From the NCBI RefSeq assembly GCF_000186345.1, contig NC_014962.1, positions 4,492,450 through 4,556,449 of the forward strand: a stretch of 64,000 nt of DNA, read 5' to 3'. How positions within the stretch are numbered: position 1 is the stretch's first letter; each line of letters opens with the position of its first letter. The DNA is from Isosphaera pallida ATCC 43644 (GTDB lineage Bacteria; Planctomycetota; Planctomycetia; Isosphaerales; Isosphaeraceae). The notes under the pieces were generated by a model. It saw only the letters and a list, made by a program, of their open reading frames with translations. It ran no database searches and was not told the origin of the DNA. A program made the position numbers and the translations under genes. Of the stretch, positions 40,401 through 48,216 are shown one piece after another.

Positions 40401-40654
40401 CCGGCACCTTCGGCCTGAGCAAACGCCACTTCCTGACCTCGCTCCGCGCGGGACGCGATTTGCTCAACCGGTTGCGCGACCCCGACCTCGACTTCGGCTC
40501 GACCGAATGCGGCGCGTGTCGGATGCAGATGGAACAAGGCATGTCCAAACGAACCCATCACCCGGTCAAGCTCCTCGCGGTCGCCCACGGACTTCTGCCC
40601 GAGTTCCGGGCCAAGATCCGTCTGCCCAAGGATCGTCACGAGATCGCCACCTGA
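37448..40654 (+). CDS. FAD-linked D-2-hydroxyacid dehydrogenase with Fe-S domains (YdiJ-like)
   Basis: A 1068-residue fusion of a GlcD-like flavoprotein and a GlcF/GlpC-like iron-sulfur protein, the layout of E. coli YdiJ, a D-2-hydroxyglutarate dehydrogenase. Residues 45-260 form the FAD-binding (PCMH) fold (GIAVQPRGSGTGLAGESLGD, DPSGAATCTLGAMIAGDAAG). Residues 270-540 are the FAD-oxidase C domain, ending GEHGCGLARSVFTAKQYGP. A Ser/Pro linker follows. Two 4Fe-4S boxes come next: CNGCGACRS near 640 and CVHCGLCRVECPAGVD near 703. The end carries two CCG-type motifs (YHQPCHLRAQEIGT near 946, TECGACRMQMEQG near 1021). Electrons should pass from a D-2-hydroxyacid to a quinone or cytochrome. It starts with GTG at 37448, with GGGAGG eight bases upstream. 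Confidence 0.92.
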   Translation: MNRNELRARVREDLGGVIDGELWFDPIRRAPYASDASIFEIDPLGVVVPRHWEDVRQTLLYAREQGIAVQPRGSGTGLAGESLGDGLTLDLSHSFRRILAIEDDTVTVEPGVTLGTLNRVLAERGRRLGPDPSGAATCTLGAMIAGDAAGARSPRYGTTADHVVSLSVMFAHGEEATLERRPWPRGDDDPGDDFVAGLTRKLAGLLGRNVETIRARRPRSPRNRCGYAVWSAGSPDLGWIDPARLVVGSEGTLAIVTQITMRTVPIPPARGVAVLTFAHLSDACAAVPDLLEDDPVACDLHDWRGLSLLRDGEERIWARRWFGDDARAALVLLFEESDPDEINRRLQRVLQRHRVRTVSPPQSVPARTLRETTVAATIDPREVERLFYLRQRILPLLMRRRSRRQAVPLLEDLAVDPRDLPSVLRQLQNVFKRHAVNWTLYGHAGAGQLHARPFLDLADPADRSKIAPLAAEIYERVWEFGGTISGEHGCGLARSVFTAKQYGPDITRLFREIKTAFDPENLLNPGKVVADDPELPIHLLRRTPAWSGVEAEAPLSSEEDASLEWPIAPSRDHEDSGALSPLGDSSATRNPPPSLPPERGGSGSKVASWLTQRVQPPPPPILEPTLAWEERGFLESLTACNGCGACRSREPGPGLRMCPTFRALGDEAAAPRTQVQLLRSIAAGVIDPRIWGSDDLKTNAHLCVHCGLCRVECPAGVDVSALMIEAKAAHVANHGLAASDWVLSRLEVWVRLAGRVPGLANRLLGSRSLRFLLERLAGLSRRRCLPRLARRPFLKRAVELGWTIPRPHLPGPRAAYFVDVFANAYDPELAEASVLLLQKFGVNVYVPLPQRGSGMAALSVGDLDFARELALVNLRSLGNAVRDGYTIVCTEPTAALVLKREYPRLVDDLDALTVARHTMDLFEYLDALDQHRPPPEPTVPIPGRLGYHQPCHLRAQEIGTPGLDRLRRIPELQVEFIDRGCSGMAGTFGLSKRHFLTSLRAGRDLLNRLRDPDLDFGSTECGACRMQMEQGMSKRTHHPVKLLAVAHGLLPEFRAKIRLPKDRHEIAT

Positions 40655-40881
40655 CCCGAATCCGGTGAGTCGCCATCGGTTCCTTCTCGGTCCCTCGTCC
40701 CGATCGCCGCCGTTCACGAGCGATTCGAGGGCCTTTCATGTCGTCTGTCAAAATCCAATAATCAGCCTGAATTCGCGGCCGACGCCACGTCCCCGCCTCC
40801 GATCCCTTTCTATGGAATCGATCCCCATGACACTCGGATTCCCATCGGGTTCTTCCTATCGGAGAAAAGAAGGTTGCCAAG
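40655..40881. other. Left part of long spacer, no gene seen
   Basis: The spacer 40655-41081 between the dehydrogenase and the DUF1573 gene is 427 bases long. This first part has no recognisable feature; the direct repeat at 40882-40952 follows. Base composition shifts towards A/T near the repeat, as expected for a promoter zone. Confidence 0.45.
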
Positions 40882-40952
40882 ACACTCAAACGTCCTGATT
40901 TATGAACGCAAATAAGTTTGATAATACACTCAAACGTCTTGATTTAGGAACG
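40882..40952. repeat. 27-bp direct repeat upstream of DUF1573 gene
   Basis: Bases 40882-40908 and 40926-40952 agree at 25 of 27 positions; the shared core is ACACTCAAACGTC, then TGATTTA and GAACG. The copies start 44 bases apart, about four helical turns, with an AT-rich gap (TTTGATAATAC). Two identical sites on one face of the helix ahead of a gene suggest an operator, but no regulator is known. Confidence 0.65.
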
Positions 40953-41081
40953 TAGGGAACCGCGCGTAGTCGGACGTGCTCCCGAGACAAAATTTTGGCG
41001 ACGCTCTTGACTTACTGTCGCGAGCTCGCCAAACTCCATTTACCGTCTGCCCTCGACAGTTCACATCCGGAGGGTCGTCTG

Positions 41082-41588
41082 TTGCATCAAACCGTGCCCA
41101 CCAAGCCGCGTTCCGCCATCTTTCGATGGCTCGCCATCAGCGCGCCTTGGTTTGGTTTCGTGGTGTTGACTATGCTCTCTTCGACGGGGATGGCGTTCCT
41201 GATGACGGGGGACACCTCACTTGTAGTCCCTTATCTTCAGGGCGAGCGTTTCCTGGTCTCCCAGACCGATCACCATCTCGGAACCCTGCGACAGGGGGAT
41301 GAGAGGACCTTCACGGTCGATCTCCTCAACCAGGCGGGGGAATCAGTTCAGGTTCACGGAGCGCAACGGGATTGTTCCTGCCTTGTGACCGATGAGTTCC
41401 CCGTCACGATCGAACCCGGACAACGCCTGAGTCTCGGAGTGCGGGTGCATGTCCCTGATCAGCCCGGCGCGTTCGAGCAACACGTCACGTTCTACACGAC
41501 AAGCCCGGAAAAACCCAGGATTTTCGTGACCGCGCGGGCCGATGTCGTCGCTCAAGAAGGACCAAATCCTTCTGAGATGACCCCCTGA
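41082..41588 (+). CDS. DUF1573-like exported or anchored protein
   Basis: Protein of about 168 residues. An N-terminal hydrophobic stretch (WLAISAPWFGFVVLTMLSS) acts as signal peptide or anchor. The rest is an immunoglobulin-like beta domain of the DUF1573/MSP type: HHLGTLRQGDERTFTVDLLN, VHGAQRDCSCLVTDEFPVTI, IEPGQRLSLGVRVHVP and HVTFYTTSPEKPRIFVT. The paired Cys in DCSC is typical of planctomycete members, where the domain is exported. The start is a TTG at 41082 (a CTG at 41079 also fits), chosen because GGAGGG at 41069-41074 sits seven bases before it; the frame is open to 40995. It leads a row of exported or membrane proteins. Confidence 0.75.
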   Translation: MHQTVPTKPRSAIFRWLAISAPWFGFVVLTMLSSTGMAFLMTGDTSLVVPYLQGERFLVSQTDHHLGTLRQGDERTFTVDLLNQAGESVQVHGAQRDCSCLVTDEFPVTIEPGQRLSLGVRVHVPDQPGAFEQHVTFYTTSPEKPRIFVTARADVVAQEGPNPSEMTP

Positions 41589-41717
41589 CAACCCGAGAGC
41601 GGATCGTGGTCGCGTTGACGAGGGCTCTCGTCACGCCCCCTCCGTTCGTTTCCGCTCCTCCTCCCGGTGGAAGTCGTTCCAACCCGGTCTCGTCTCCAAT
41701 TCCAGGAGAACCCACTG

Positions 41718-41867
41718 ATGAGTCGTCTTGAGTCCCTTCTGACCAGACTCTTCGGAGTCCTGGCCATCTCCTTCTTCCTCCTCGGGGCCTCACTCGGCGT
41801 GGCCAGAAACGCCAGCGCGGAGGAGGATCCTGGTCCCATCCAAGGTGTGTTCCTCCCGCACATGTAA
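41718..41867 (+). CDS. Tiny exported peptide precursor
   Basis: A 49-residue frame with a strong ribosome binding site, AGGAGAA at 41704-41710, seven bases before the ATG. Residues 4-34 look like a signal peptide (LLTRLFGVLAISFFLLGAS followed by ASA). Cleavage after ASA would free a mature peptide of only about 15 residues, EEDPGPIQGVFLPHM. I know no family for it. The same AGGAGAACC leader precedes the next gene, suggesting shared translation signals and possibly one transcript. It could be a leftover 5' end of a once longer exported protein. Confidence 0.5.
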   Translation: MSRLESLLTRLFGVLAISFFLLGASLGVARNASAEEDPGPIQGVFLPHM

Positions 41868-41953
41868 GGCAGGTGCAACTCATGCTTTGTTGACACCTGT
41901 TACACATGTCTTGCTTGTGAACCAATTTCCGTCAGTCTGAGGAGAACCATCCG

Positions 41954-42961
41954 ATGCCGCTTTCTTTGCTGATCGCAACGATCGGTCTCGTCCCGTGCTG
42001 TTTTCAAAACAGCGACAAGCAAAGCGATCTCAAGTCCAGGCTTCTTGAAGAAGGCCCTGCGGCATGGCGTGCTCTGGACGAACGAATCAAGCAAGTTGAG
42101 GGGTCTTATCAATATAAATACGTCTACTCAGACCCAACTGCTAAAGACGCCACGAAGAAAAATGAGGTTCACTCAAAAGAAGACAGTTTTAAAATTAATC
42201 AATCAAAGGCGGTGTGGACTTCCAAACTCACTGAAGGAACTTTAGTAATTCTTGCGAATGAAGACTACTTAGCTGTATTAGAATCTTCCGACACAACTCA
42301 ACCTTCCTCTTTCTCGATCCGCTCTCTCAGCGAACAAACCGCACCAGACAAGTCGATTTACGAAGCGGACGTTGACCATCCTACAGGAAAACTCGTCGAT
42401 CTCATTCGGTCGCCTTGGGCGATCCTTTATCGGACGTTAGGTGAGTGGTTTGCACACCCTGGATTCACTATCATCCGTGTCGAAGGCATCGAAGGCCCCG
42501 ACGCCAACGAATTAGTTCGGGTCACGTTCAAATATCAAGCTGTGGATGAACCTAAGGAACGAGCGATTCCGGAAGGCGAAATGGTCCTCGATCCCTCGAA
42601 CCAATGGTGCTTGAAATCATATCGACTGAGCAAGTTTTAGGGAACCATTGAATGCACATTCGAATATGATGGAGAACGCGCGGGCATTCCCTTTCTTCAA
42701 CTCAGTAAGGAAGTCCTTAAGGGGAGCGGCCGCGAAGCGGTCACCACAATTTCGTTTACCGAGCTGAAGCACCGGGTCGCCTCGGACGACGAGTTCACCC
42801 TCTCGGCCTTTGGACTTCCCGAACCCAACTTTCAACCCACGGCTCCCACTCCCCAGTATTTTTACTACCTCGCGTTGGCGGCGGTCTTCCTTGCGGCCTT
42901 CCTGTGGATGCGCGGACGGAACGCCTGGCGGACCAACCTCGGCGCGGCCGCGACCGCCTGA
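41954..42961 (+). pseudogene. Exported protein with C-terminal anchor, split by in-frame TAG
   Basis: The first frame (41954-42640, 228 residues, AGGAGAACC ribosome binding site) starts with a short hydrophobic signal containing CC, so it may be a lipoprotein, then a soluble domain (WRALDERIKQVEGSYQYKYV, GTLVILANEDYLAVLES). It stops at TAG 42638-42640. The same frame then stays open for 106 more codons and reads as protein: GTIECTFEYDGERAGIPFLQ, LKHRVASDDEFTLSAFGLPE, and a membrane helix (FYYLALAAVFLAAFLWM) followed by Arg residues, ending TGA 42959-42961. A one-base change would restore a protein of 335 residues with signal, domain and C-terminal anchor. The middle of the gene (42060-42640) is clearly richer in A/T than its neighbours. 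Function unknown. Nonsense mutation, error or readthrough are all possible. Confidence 0.7.
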
Positions 42962-43050
42962 CCTCCTCCCAAGCGGCTTGTCAGCCTCTCGGTTGATCTG
43001 TTCCTCACTCGTCTCGACGCGCGACCTTCGCTTCTTGACTCGGGGCCACC

Positions 43051-44335
43051 ATGAGTTCCATTGGTCCTTCGCCCAACTCCCTGACGCCGCTCGACAACGA
43101 CCCCCTGGCTCGTGGGGCCGTCGCGTTGCTGGTGGTCGTCTTGACGAGCGTGATTCCCTTTGTGGGACTCATCGTCGGTGAGCAGTTGATCCGATCCTTG
43201 GGATCGGCTGGCCCAATCTTCAGCGAAACTCCCGCCCCCTTCGCCACATGGGATGGTCAACGCTACATTCACATCGCAACCAACGGTTACATTCAAGATG
43301 ACCCGTTTGTTTCCTATCATGTCGTGTGGTTCCCCGCCTATCCGTTGACGGGACGTCTGGTTTCCCGTCTCACCGGACTCGACATCCCCAACGCCCTGCT
43401 CCTCACCTCCAACCTCTTCCTCGCCGCCGCCTTCGTCGTCGTCGCTCAATAGCTTCACGCCCGTGACTCCCAGCACGCCAACCATCCCAACTCCAACGCG
43501 CGATCCCACGCCTACGCCCTCGCCGCCCTCGGACTCATCCCCACCTCCTTCTTCTTCCGCATGGCCTACACCGAGGCGATGTTCCTCTTCCTCACCGCCT
43601 TGACCCTGCTGGCCATCCAACGCAAATGGAACCCCGTCGTCATCGCCATCGTGGTGGGATTGGCCACCGCCACCCGGCCGGTCGGCGTCGCCCTGGCCGT
43701 CGGATTCGTCTGGCATCTGGCCGCCCACGCCCCCAACCGCCGCGTCCTGGCCCTTCGACTGCTCACGCTGGGTCCCCTGGCCTGCTGGGGACTGCTGGCC
43801 TACATGGCCTCCCTCGCCATCGACTTCGGCGATCCTCTCGCCTTCGTCAAGGCTCAAGATCCCTTCAAACAACGAACCGGCACCCCCGTTCTGGAACGTC
43901 TGCTCGCCTTGGTCACTCTGGAGCCGATTCGTTCGTTTTATGACTCCCGGTCTCCCCTCATGGGGTGGGGCGTTCCTTCCTCCACCTCCCTCGCGTGGTT
44001 GTTCTCCCTGCGCCCGGTCAATTCGGTCGTGTTCCTGGCGTTCCTGGGCCTGATCGTTCTGGGAGGATTCAAGCGCTGGCTCAACGGGGTTGAACTCGTG
44101 ATCTCCGCCGGGTTGCTGGCCATCCCCTACGCCTCGATTGGTTATGAACAGGATATGCAAAGCATGGCCGCAAAGCATGGCCCGCTACAGTTCCGCCGTC
44201 TTGCCGGCCTATCTTGTGATGGGACGGTTGCTCGCCGGGATTCCCGCCCCTCTGGTCATGGCACTGGCGGGGATCTCCGGCTTCTTCCTCGGGTTGTACG
44301 CCGCGCTCTTCGCCGCCTGGTACACCTTCATCTAG
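43051..44335 (+). pseudogene. PIG-V-like mannosyltransferase, doubly disrupted
   Basis: Remains of a GT-C mannosyltransferase of the PIG-V type (about 423 residues when repaired), a multi-helix enzyme using a lipid-linked sugar. The first part has the luminal motif PFATWDGQRYIHIATNGYIQ and helices up to FLAAAFVVVAQ, where TAG at 43450-43452 interrupts. The same frame goes on with LGLIPTSFFFRMAYTEAMFL and GLATATRPVGVALAVGFVWH. At 44157-44182 a 13-base unit is duplicated in tandem and shifts the frame. The true ending, ARYSSAVLPAYLVMGRLLAG and GLYAALFAAWYTFI, is in another frame, with its own TAG stop at 44333-44335. The restored TAG codon is probably Trp. Two independent lesions make this a real pseudogene. 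Confidence 0.85.
44157..44182 (+). repeat. 13-bp tandem duplication causing frameshift
   Basis: GCAAAGCATGGCC occurs twice in direct succession (44157-44169 and 44170-44182). Removing one copy restores a continuous frame through DMQSMARYSSAVLPAYL of the mannosyltransferase. It is a typical replication-slippage product. Confidence 0.9.
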
Positions 44336-44427
44336 ATCATCCCGTCTCTTCCGTCGTCGTTCCGTTCGCGACGCCATCCCACCTCACTCAAGAGAGCCGT
44401 GATCGAGGCTCGGGAGTGGAGTTTCCC

Positions 44428-45431
44428 ATGAGACGCAGCGCTTCCCCCCACGACGCCGCGGCGCGGGTTTCACTCTGATCGAACTTCTGGTGGTGATCGC
44501 GGTCATCGGCGCGTTGATCGCGCTGCTGTTGCCCGCCGTCCAGGCGGCCCGCGAGGCGGCCCGGCGCGCCCAGTGCGCCAACAACCTCAAACAGTTCGGC
44601 CTGGCGCTGGCCAATTATCAAACGGCGCTGGGGGTCTATCCCTTCGGAGTCGGCGGAGGCGGCCCGCCCGAGTCGGACGAACCCCGCTGGTCGGCACCGT
44701 CGCAGCTCTTGCCGTTTCTGGAACAGCGGTTGGTGTTCGACTCGCTGAACTTCTGCGGCGTCCCCTGGATGCACGATCCGGTGTACAGCCTCCGCAACGC
44801 CACCGCGCTCACCACCCGGATCGCCACCTTCCTTTGCCCCTCCGACTTCGACGCGATCGACGACCCGTTCGGTCTGGCTCCGATCAATTACCGGGCCAAC
44901 GCGGGCACCTTGCCGCGCAACCTCGCCCGAGACACCGGCGTTCTGGGAGCGACCGCCCGCAACACCGGGGTCTTCTGGTTCCAAAGCGCGGTGGGTCCGG
45001 CTCAGGTGCGCGACGGCCTGAATTCCACCGCGTTCTTCAGCGAGCGGGTACGCGGCGTTTCGGGTCGTCCCGACGCTCTGGCCGACTATTACCAGGTCGG
45101 CAACGACCAGGAGGAGTGCCGTCAAGCCGGGGTCAACGCCCGCTACACCAACGACTTCGAGTGGTCGGGCGGACGCTGGGGCGATGGGAACATGTTCTAC
45201 ACGAGGTATCACCACATCTTTCCGCCCAACGCGCCCAGTTGCCTGCTCAACGGCGTCCAGGATTACGGCAGCCCCATCATCGTGACCGCCACGAGTCGGC
45301 ACTCGGGAGGGGTCCACGCGCTCATGGGCGACGGATCGGTTCGGTTCGTCAAACAAACGATCGCTCCCAACATCTGGCGGGCATTGGGGACGATTCACGG
45401 CGGCGAGGCGATCGACTCCAGCGCGTTGTGA
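44428..45431 (+). pseudogene. DUF1559 prepilin-like protein with start-proximal frameshift
   Basis: DUF1559 proteins are planctomycete surface proteins with a type IV prepilin-like N-terminus. Here the body is intact: GFTLIELLVVIAVIGALIAL as the N-methylation and helix segment, PAVQAAREAARRAQCANNLK, and the C-terminal DUF1559 box HALMGDGSVRFVKQ. The only good start, ATG 44428 with GGGAGTGGAG seven bases upstream, is one base out of frame: it reads 16 codons to a TGA. The prepilin frame has no ATG, GTG or TTG before GTG 44487, which would lose the cleavage motif. Adding one C to the six-C run at 44444-44449 joins them as MRRSASPPRRRGAGFTLIE. So the gene is off unless the tract slips. Confidence 0.75.
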
Positions 45432-45672
45432 CGCGCCAGGGCGAGGGGAAAGGAAACGCCACCCGGTTTCCAGCCCGGTTCGGCTCGGCTCGGTTCAGCT
45501 CGGTCCTTGGCGCGATCGCGCGGTTCGTCCCGAATCGGCCAACCACGACGATCCGCGTCGGGTTGGAACGGTTGGGACACGTCCGGCCTCCTTCTCGGGG
45601 GCGGGTCTGTCCCCGTGGCCTCCCGGCGCTTAGAATAGAGTGCCATCCGCCTTCCAACCCTTCGGTCGTGAC

Positions 45673-46776
45673 GTGAATCCGCCACGCCTCTCCTCCCCAG
45701 CTCCGATCGATCGCCGCCATCTCCTCACCGGACGGTTGGGCGGTTCGTCGTCCGTTCCGCCCCTCTATGACTCCGGGACCGACACGGGGACACCCGGCTC
45801 GATTGACCTGCTCAACGCCCGACGCGCCGGGATGGGCACCTTCTTCGAGGTGAAACTGCCCGCCGCGACCCCTCGGGCCGCCGCGCTCGCCACCGAGGCG
45901 CTCGATGTCATCGACCGCCTGGAAGGCCAGTTGACCGTTTACCGGCCCGACTCGGAACTTAGCCGCATCAACGCCACCGCTCATCTCGGGCCGGTCGAGG
46001 TCGAACCTGGGTTGTTCGACCTGTTGGAAACCGCTCTAGAGTTCGGCGAGGCGACCCAGGGCGCGTATGACGTGGCGATCGGCGCGCTTTCGGAGGTCTG
46101 GGGGTTCACCCGCGGCCCCAAACGGATTCCCGACCCGTTCGCTCTGGAGGAGGCCCGCCAACGCTCGGGCGTTCATCACGTTCATCTCGATCGGAATTCC
46201 CGCACGATTCGGTTCGATCGTCCCGGCGTGATCCTCAACCTGGGCGGCATCGGCAAAGGGTTTGCGCTCGACCGCGCGGCGGAGACGCTCAAGGATCGTC
46301 CAGGATTGCATGGCGCGTTGATTCACGGCGGACGCTCCAGCCTGATCGCGCTGGGGTCGCCCGGTTGGTTGGGGACCGGCTGGCTGATCGCTTTGCTCGA
46401 CCCGACCGACCCGAGCGGTCAGCGCTCCCTGGGCACGCTCACCCTGGAAAACCGGGCAATGGGCGCGTCGGCGGCCACCTATCAGAGGTTTGAGGCCAAT
46501 GGCCGCAAGTATGGTCATCTGATCGACCCCCGCACCGGCGAACCGGTGCCGTTTGAAGCCGATCGTCCATTGGGCGTGGTCGTCACCGCCTCCAGCGCCA
46601 CCGAGGCCGACGCCTTGTCCACCGCGTTGTTCGTCATGACCCGGATCGAGGCCCGCGAGTTCCTCGCCAGGCGTCCCGACCTGGGGGTTCTGCTAATCCA
46701 CGCCCCTCTCCGTCCCGACGAGCCGCCCCAAGTGTTGGTCAAGGGCCGTGCAGCTTTGGAATTCCTGCCTGGTTGA
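45673..46776 (+). CDS. apbE: FAD:protein FMN transferase (ApbE family)
   Basis: About 367 residues. ApbE enzymes attach FMN covalently to Thr/Ser of partner flavoproteins such as NqrB, NqrC or RnfG, usually outside the cytoplasm. Family marks are ARRAGMGTFFEVKLPA at the start of the fold, LSRINATAHLGPVEVEPGLF, AIGALSEVWGFTRGPKRIPD, VILNLGGIGKGFALDRAAE, and the flavin/metal region HLIDPRTGEPVPFEADRPLG followed by TEADALSTALFVM. A basic RRHLLTG near the N-terminus may belong to a weak Tat signal. No flavinylated partner is adjacent; the DoxX gene follows after 87 bases. The start is uncertain: GTG at 45673 (VNPPRLSSP) or GTG at 45640; neither has a strong ribosome binding site. Confidence 0.88.
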   Translation: MNPPRLSSPAPIDRRHLLTGRLGGSSSVPPLYDSGTDTGTPGSIDLLNARRAGMGTFFEVKLPAATPRAAALATEALDVIDRLEGQLTVYRPDSELSRINATAHLGPVEVEPGLFDLLETALEFGEATQGAYDVAIGALSEVWGFTRGPKRIPDPFALEEARQRSGVHHVHLDRNSRTIRFDRPGVILNLGGIGKGFALDRAAETLKDRPGLHGALIHGGRSSLIALGSPGWLGTGWLIALLDPTDPSGQRSLGTLTLENRAMGASAATYQRFEANGRKYGHLIDPRTGEPVPFEADRPLGVVVTASSATEADALSTALFVMTRIEAREFLARRPDLGVLLIHAPLRPDEPPQVLVKGRAALEFLPG

Positions 46777-46863
46777 CATCCGCGGCGCGGGGACCAACTC
46801 TTCGTTCAGGTCGCGCTGCGCCACCCTCATCCCTTCTCAAACCACCCGTTGGAGAACTCGCCC

Positions 46864-47985
46864 GTGTCCCGCTCGCTGTCGCCGACCGCCGCCGCCTACC
46901 CCGGCTTCTTTGCCGCCTTCGCGCTGATCGCCCTGCGGATCGTCATCGGTTGGCACTTTTTTTACGAAGGGGTCTGGAAAATCGAGACTCTCTCGACCAA
47001 TAACCGCTTCACCTCTGAGGGCTACCTGCGGTACGCCTCGGGACCTCTGGGTGAGGTGTTTCGAAGAATGATCCCCGACGTCTACGGCTTCGAGATGCTC
47101 GACATCGAGGCGATCGAGAAGGACTGGACTCGGCGTTTGGAAGCCCGAGCGCGGCATTACGGCTTCGACGAGGCTCAGAAGGCCGAAGCCCAAAAGCAAC
47201 TCGCCGCCAAACTTGATGAGGCGCGCAGCTGGTTCGCCGATCCGACCAACGACCTGAAAATCAAACGCTACAAAGATGACATTGCTTACATCCTTCAAAT
47301 CGAGCAGGATTCGGGCAGTTTGTGGTTCGAATTAGCAGCGGCCCGCGACCTCCGTTCAGCCGCGGACGCGACTCGGCGGCAGTTGATCGGCACTGTCGAT
47401 GGTTGGGCCAACGACCTGGCCGCCTCATGGGACCAATTGGCTACTCCAGACCAACTTGAGACCGCCGGACGCTACTTCCCGCCCACCTTTGATCTCTGGA
47501 ACAACCGCCTCGACTGGATCGACCTGGCGACAATCGTCGGCCTGACCGCGTGTGGCTTCGGCCTGATGGCCGGTCTGTTCACCCGCTTGTCACTGCTGGG
47601 CACCATCGCGTTGTTGAGCCTCTTTTACCTCAGCGCGCCCCCCTTCCCCGGTGTGCCAACCAGCCCCATGTCCGAAGGCCATTACTTGATGGTCAACAAA
47701 AACTTGGTGGAACTGGTCGCCTGCCTGGTGCTGTTGGCGTTCCCAACCGAATATTGGGTCGGTTTGGACGCAGCGCTCTTTGGTGCGCGTCGCCGTCGCA
47801 AACTGGCCGAGGCGGCCGCTCGCAATCAATCCGACGGCGACTCCCCCGACGGCGGCTTGGCCCGTCACTCCCACGGCGATGCTCCCGACAACAACGGCGA
47901 CGCCTACGATCCGGAATCCCACCAGGTTGGCGACCCCGAACGAACTGAGTTAGCCTCGTCCCCAGGTCGCTCCCAAGGCTATTGA
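46864..47985 (+). CDS. DoxX-family membrane protein
   Basis: About 373 residues. The membrane core is DoxX/DoxD-like: helix 1 with ALIALRIVIGWHFFYEGVWK near the N-terminus, then after a long insert the helices ATIVGLTACGFGLMAGLF, LGTIALLSLFYLSAPPF and LVELVACLVLLAFPTEYW. The insert of about 190 residues between helix 1 and 2 is charged and helical (IEKDWTRRLEARARHYGFDE, AEAQKQLAAKLDEARSWF) and should lie outside the membrane; such inserted DoxX proteins are common in planctomycetes. DoxX proteins are linked to respiratory or thiol-redox processes. The C-terminal 60 residues are Asp/His-rich and disordered. Start GTG at 46864 with GGAGAA seven bases before; TTG at 46849 overlaps that site. Confidence 0.85.
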   Translation: MSRSLSPTAAAYPGFFAAFALIALRIVIGWHFFYEGVWKIETLSTNNRFTSEGYLRYASGPLGEVFRRMIPDVYGFEMLDIEAIEKDWTRRLEARARHYGFDEAQKAEAQKQLAAKLDEARSWFADPTNDLKIKRYKDDIAYILQIEQDSGSLWFELAAARDLRSAADATRRQLIGTVDGWANDLAASWDQLATPDQLETAGRYFPPTFDLWNNRLDWIDLATIVGLTACGFGLMAGLFTRLSLLGTIALLSLFYLSAPPFPGVPTSPMSEGHYLMVNKNLVELVACLVLLAFPTEYWVGLDAALFGARRRRKLAEAAARNQSDGDSPDGGLARHSHGDAPDNNGDAYDPESHQVGDPERTELASSPGRSQGY

Positions 47986-48216
47986 TCCCGCGACGCTAGG
48001 TGACATGGTACACCGGTCAATCTGCCCCCCCCCGCCCGCCCGCTCCGATTTCACTCGCCACCCCCGCCCTCGGCGTTGACGACTGGATCGAGCGTTCCTC
48101 TCCCGTTTGCTGTTGTCCCCTCGCTTGGCCGTCTGACATGAGATAGGTTTGTTCCGATTCGTCGCGGCTGGCGTTTTCCCCTCTCTTCCCCCAGACAGAA
48201 ACTCGGAGGCTTTCCG

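Noticed and set aside
42638-43452. Reassignment of TAG to an amino acid in this organism
   Set aside because: Two neighbouring genes have internal TAG codons, but the mannosyltransferase's own natural stop at 44333-44335 is TAG, and other lesions in the same genes are not TAG-related, so ordinary decay fits better.
45478-45507. Run of GGYTC pentamers (GGTTCGGCTCGGCTCGGTTC)
   Set aside because: Only about six imperfect units in a GC-rich spacer; no structure or position suggests function.
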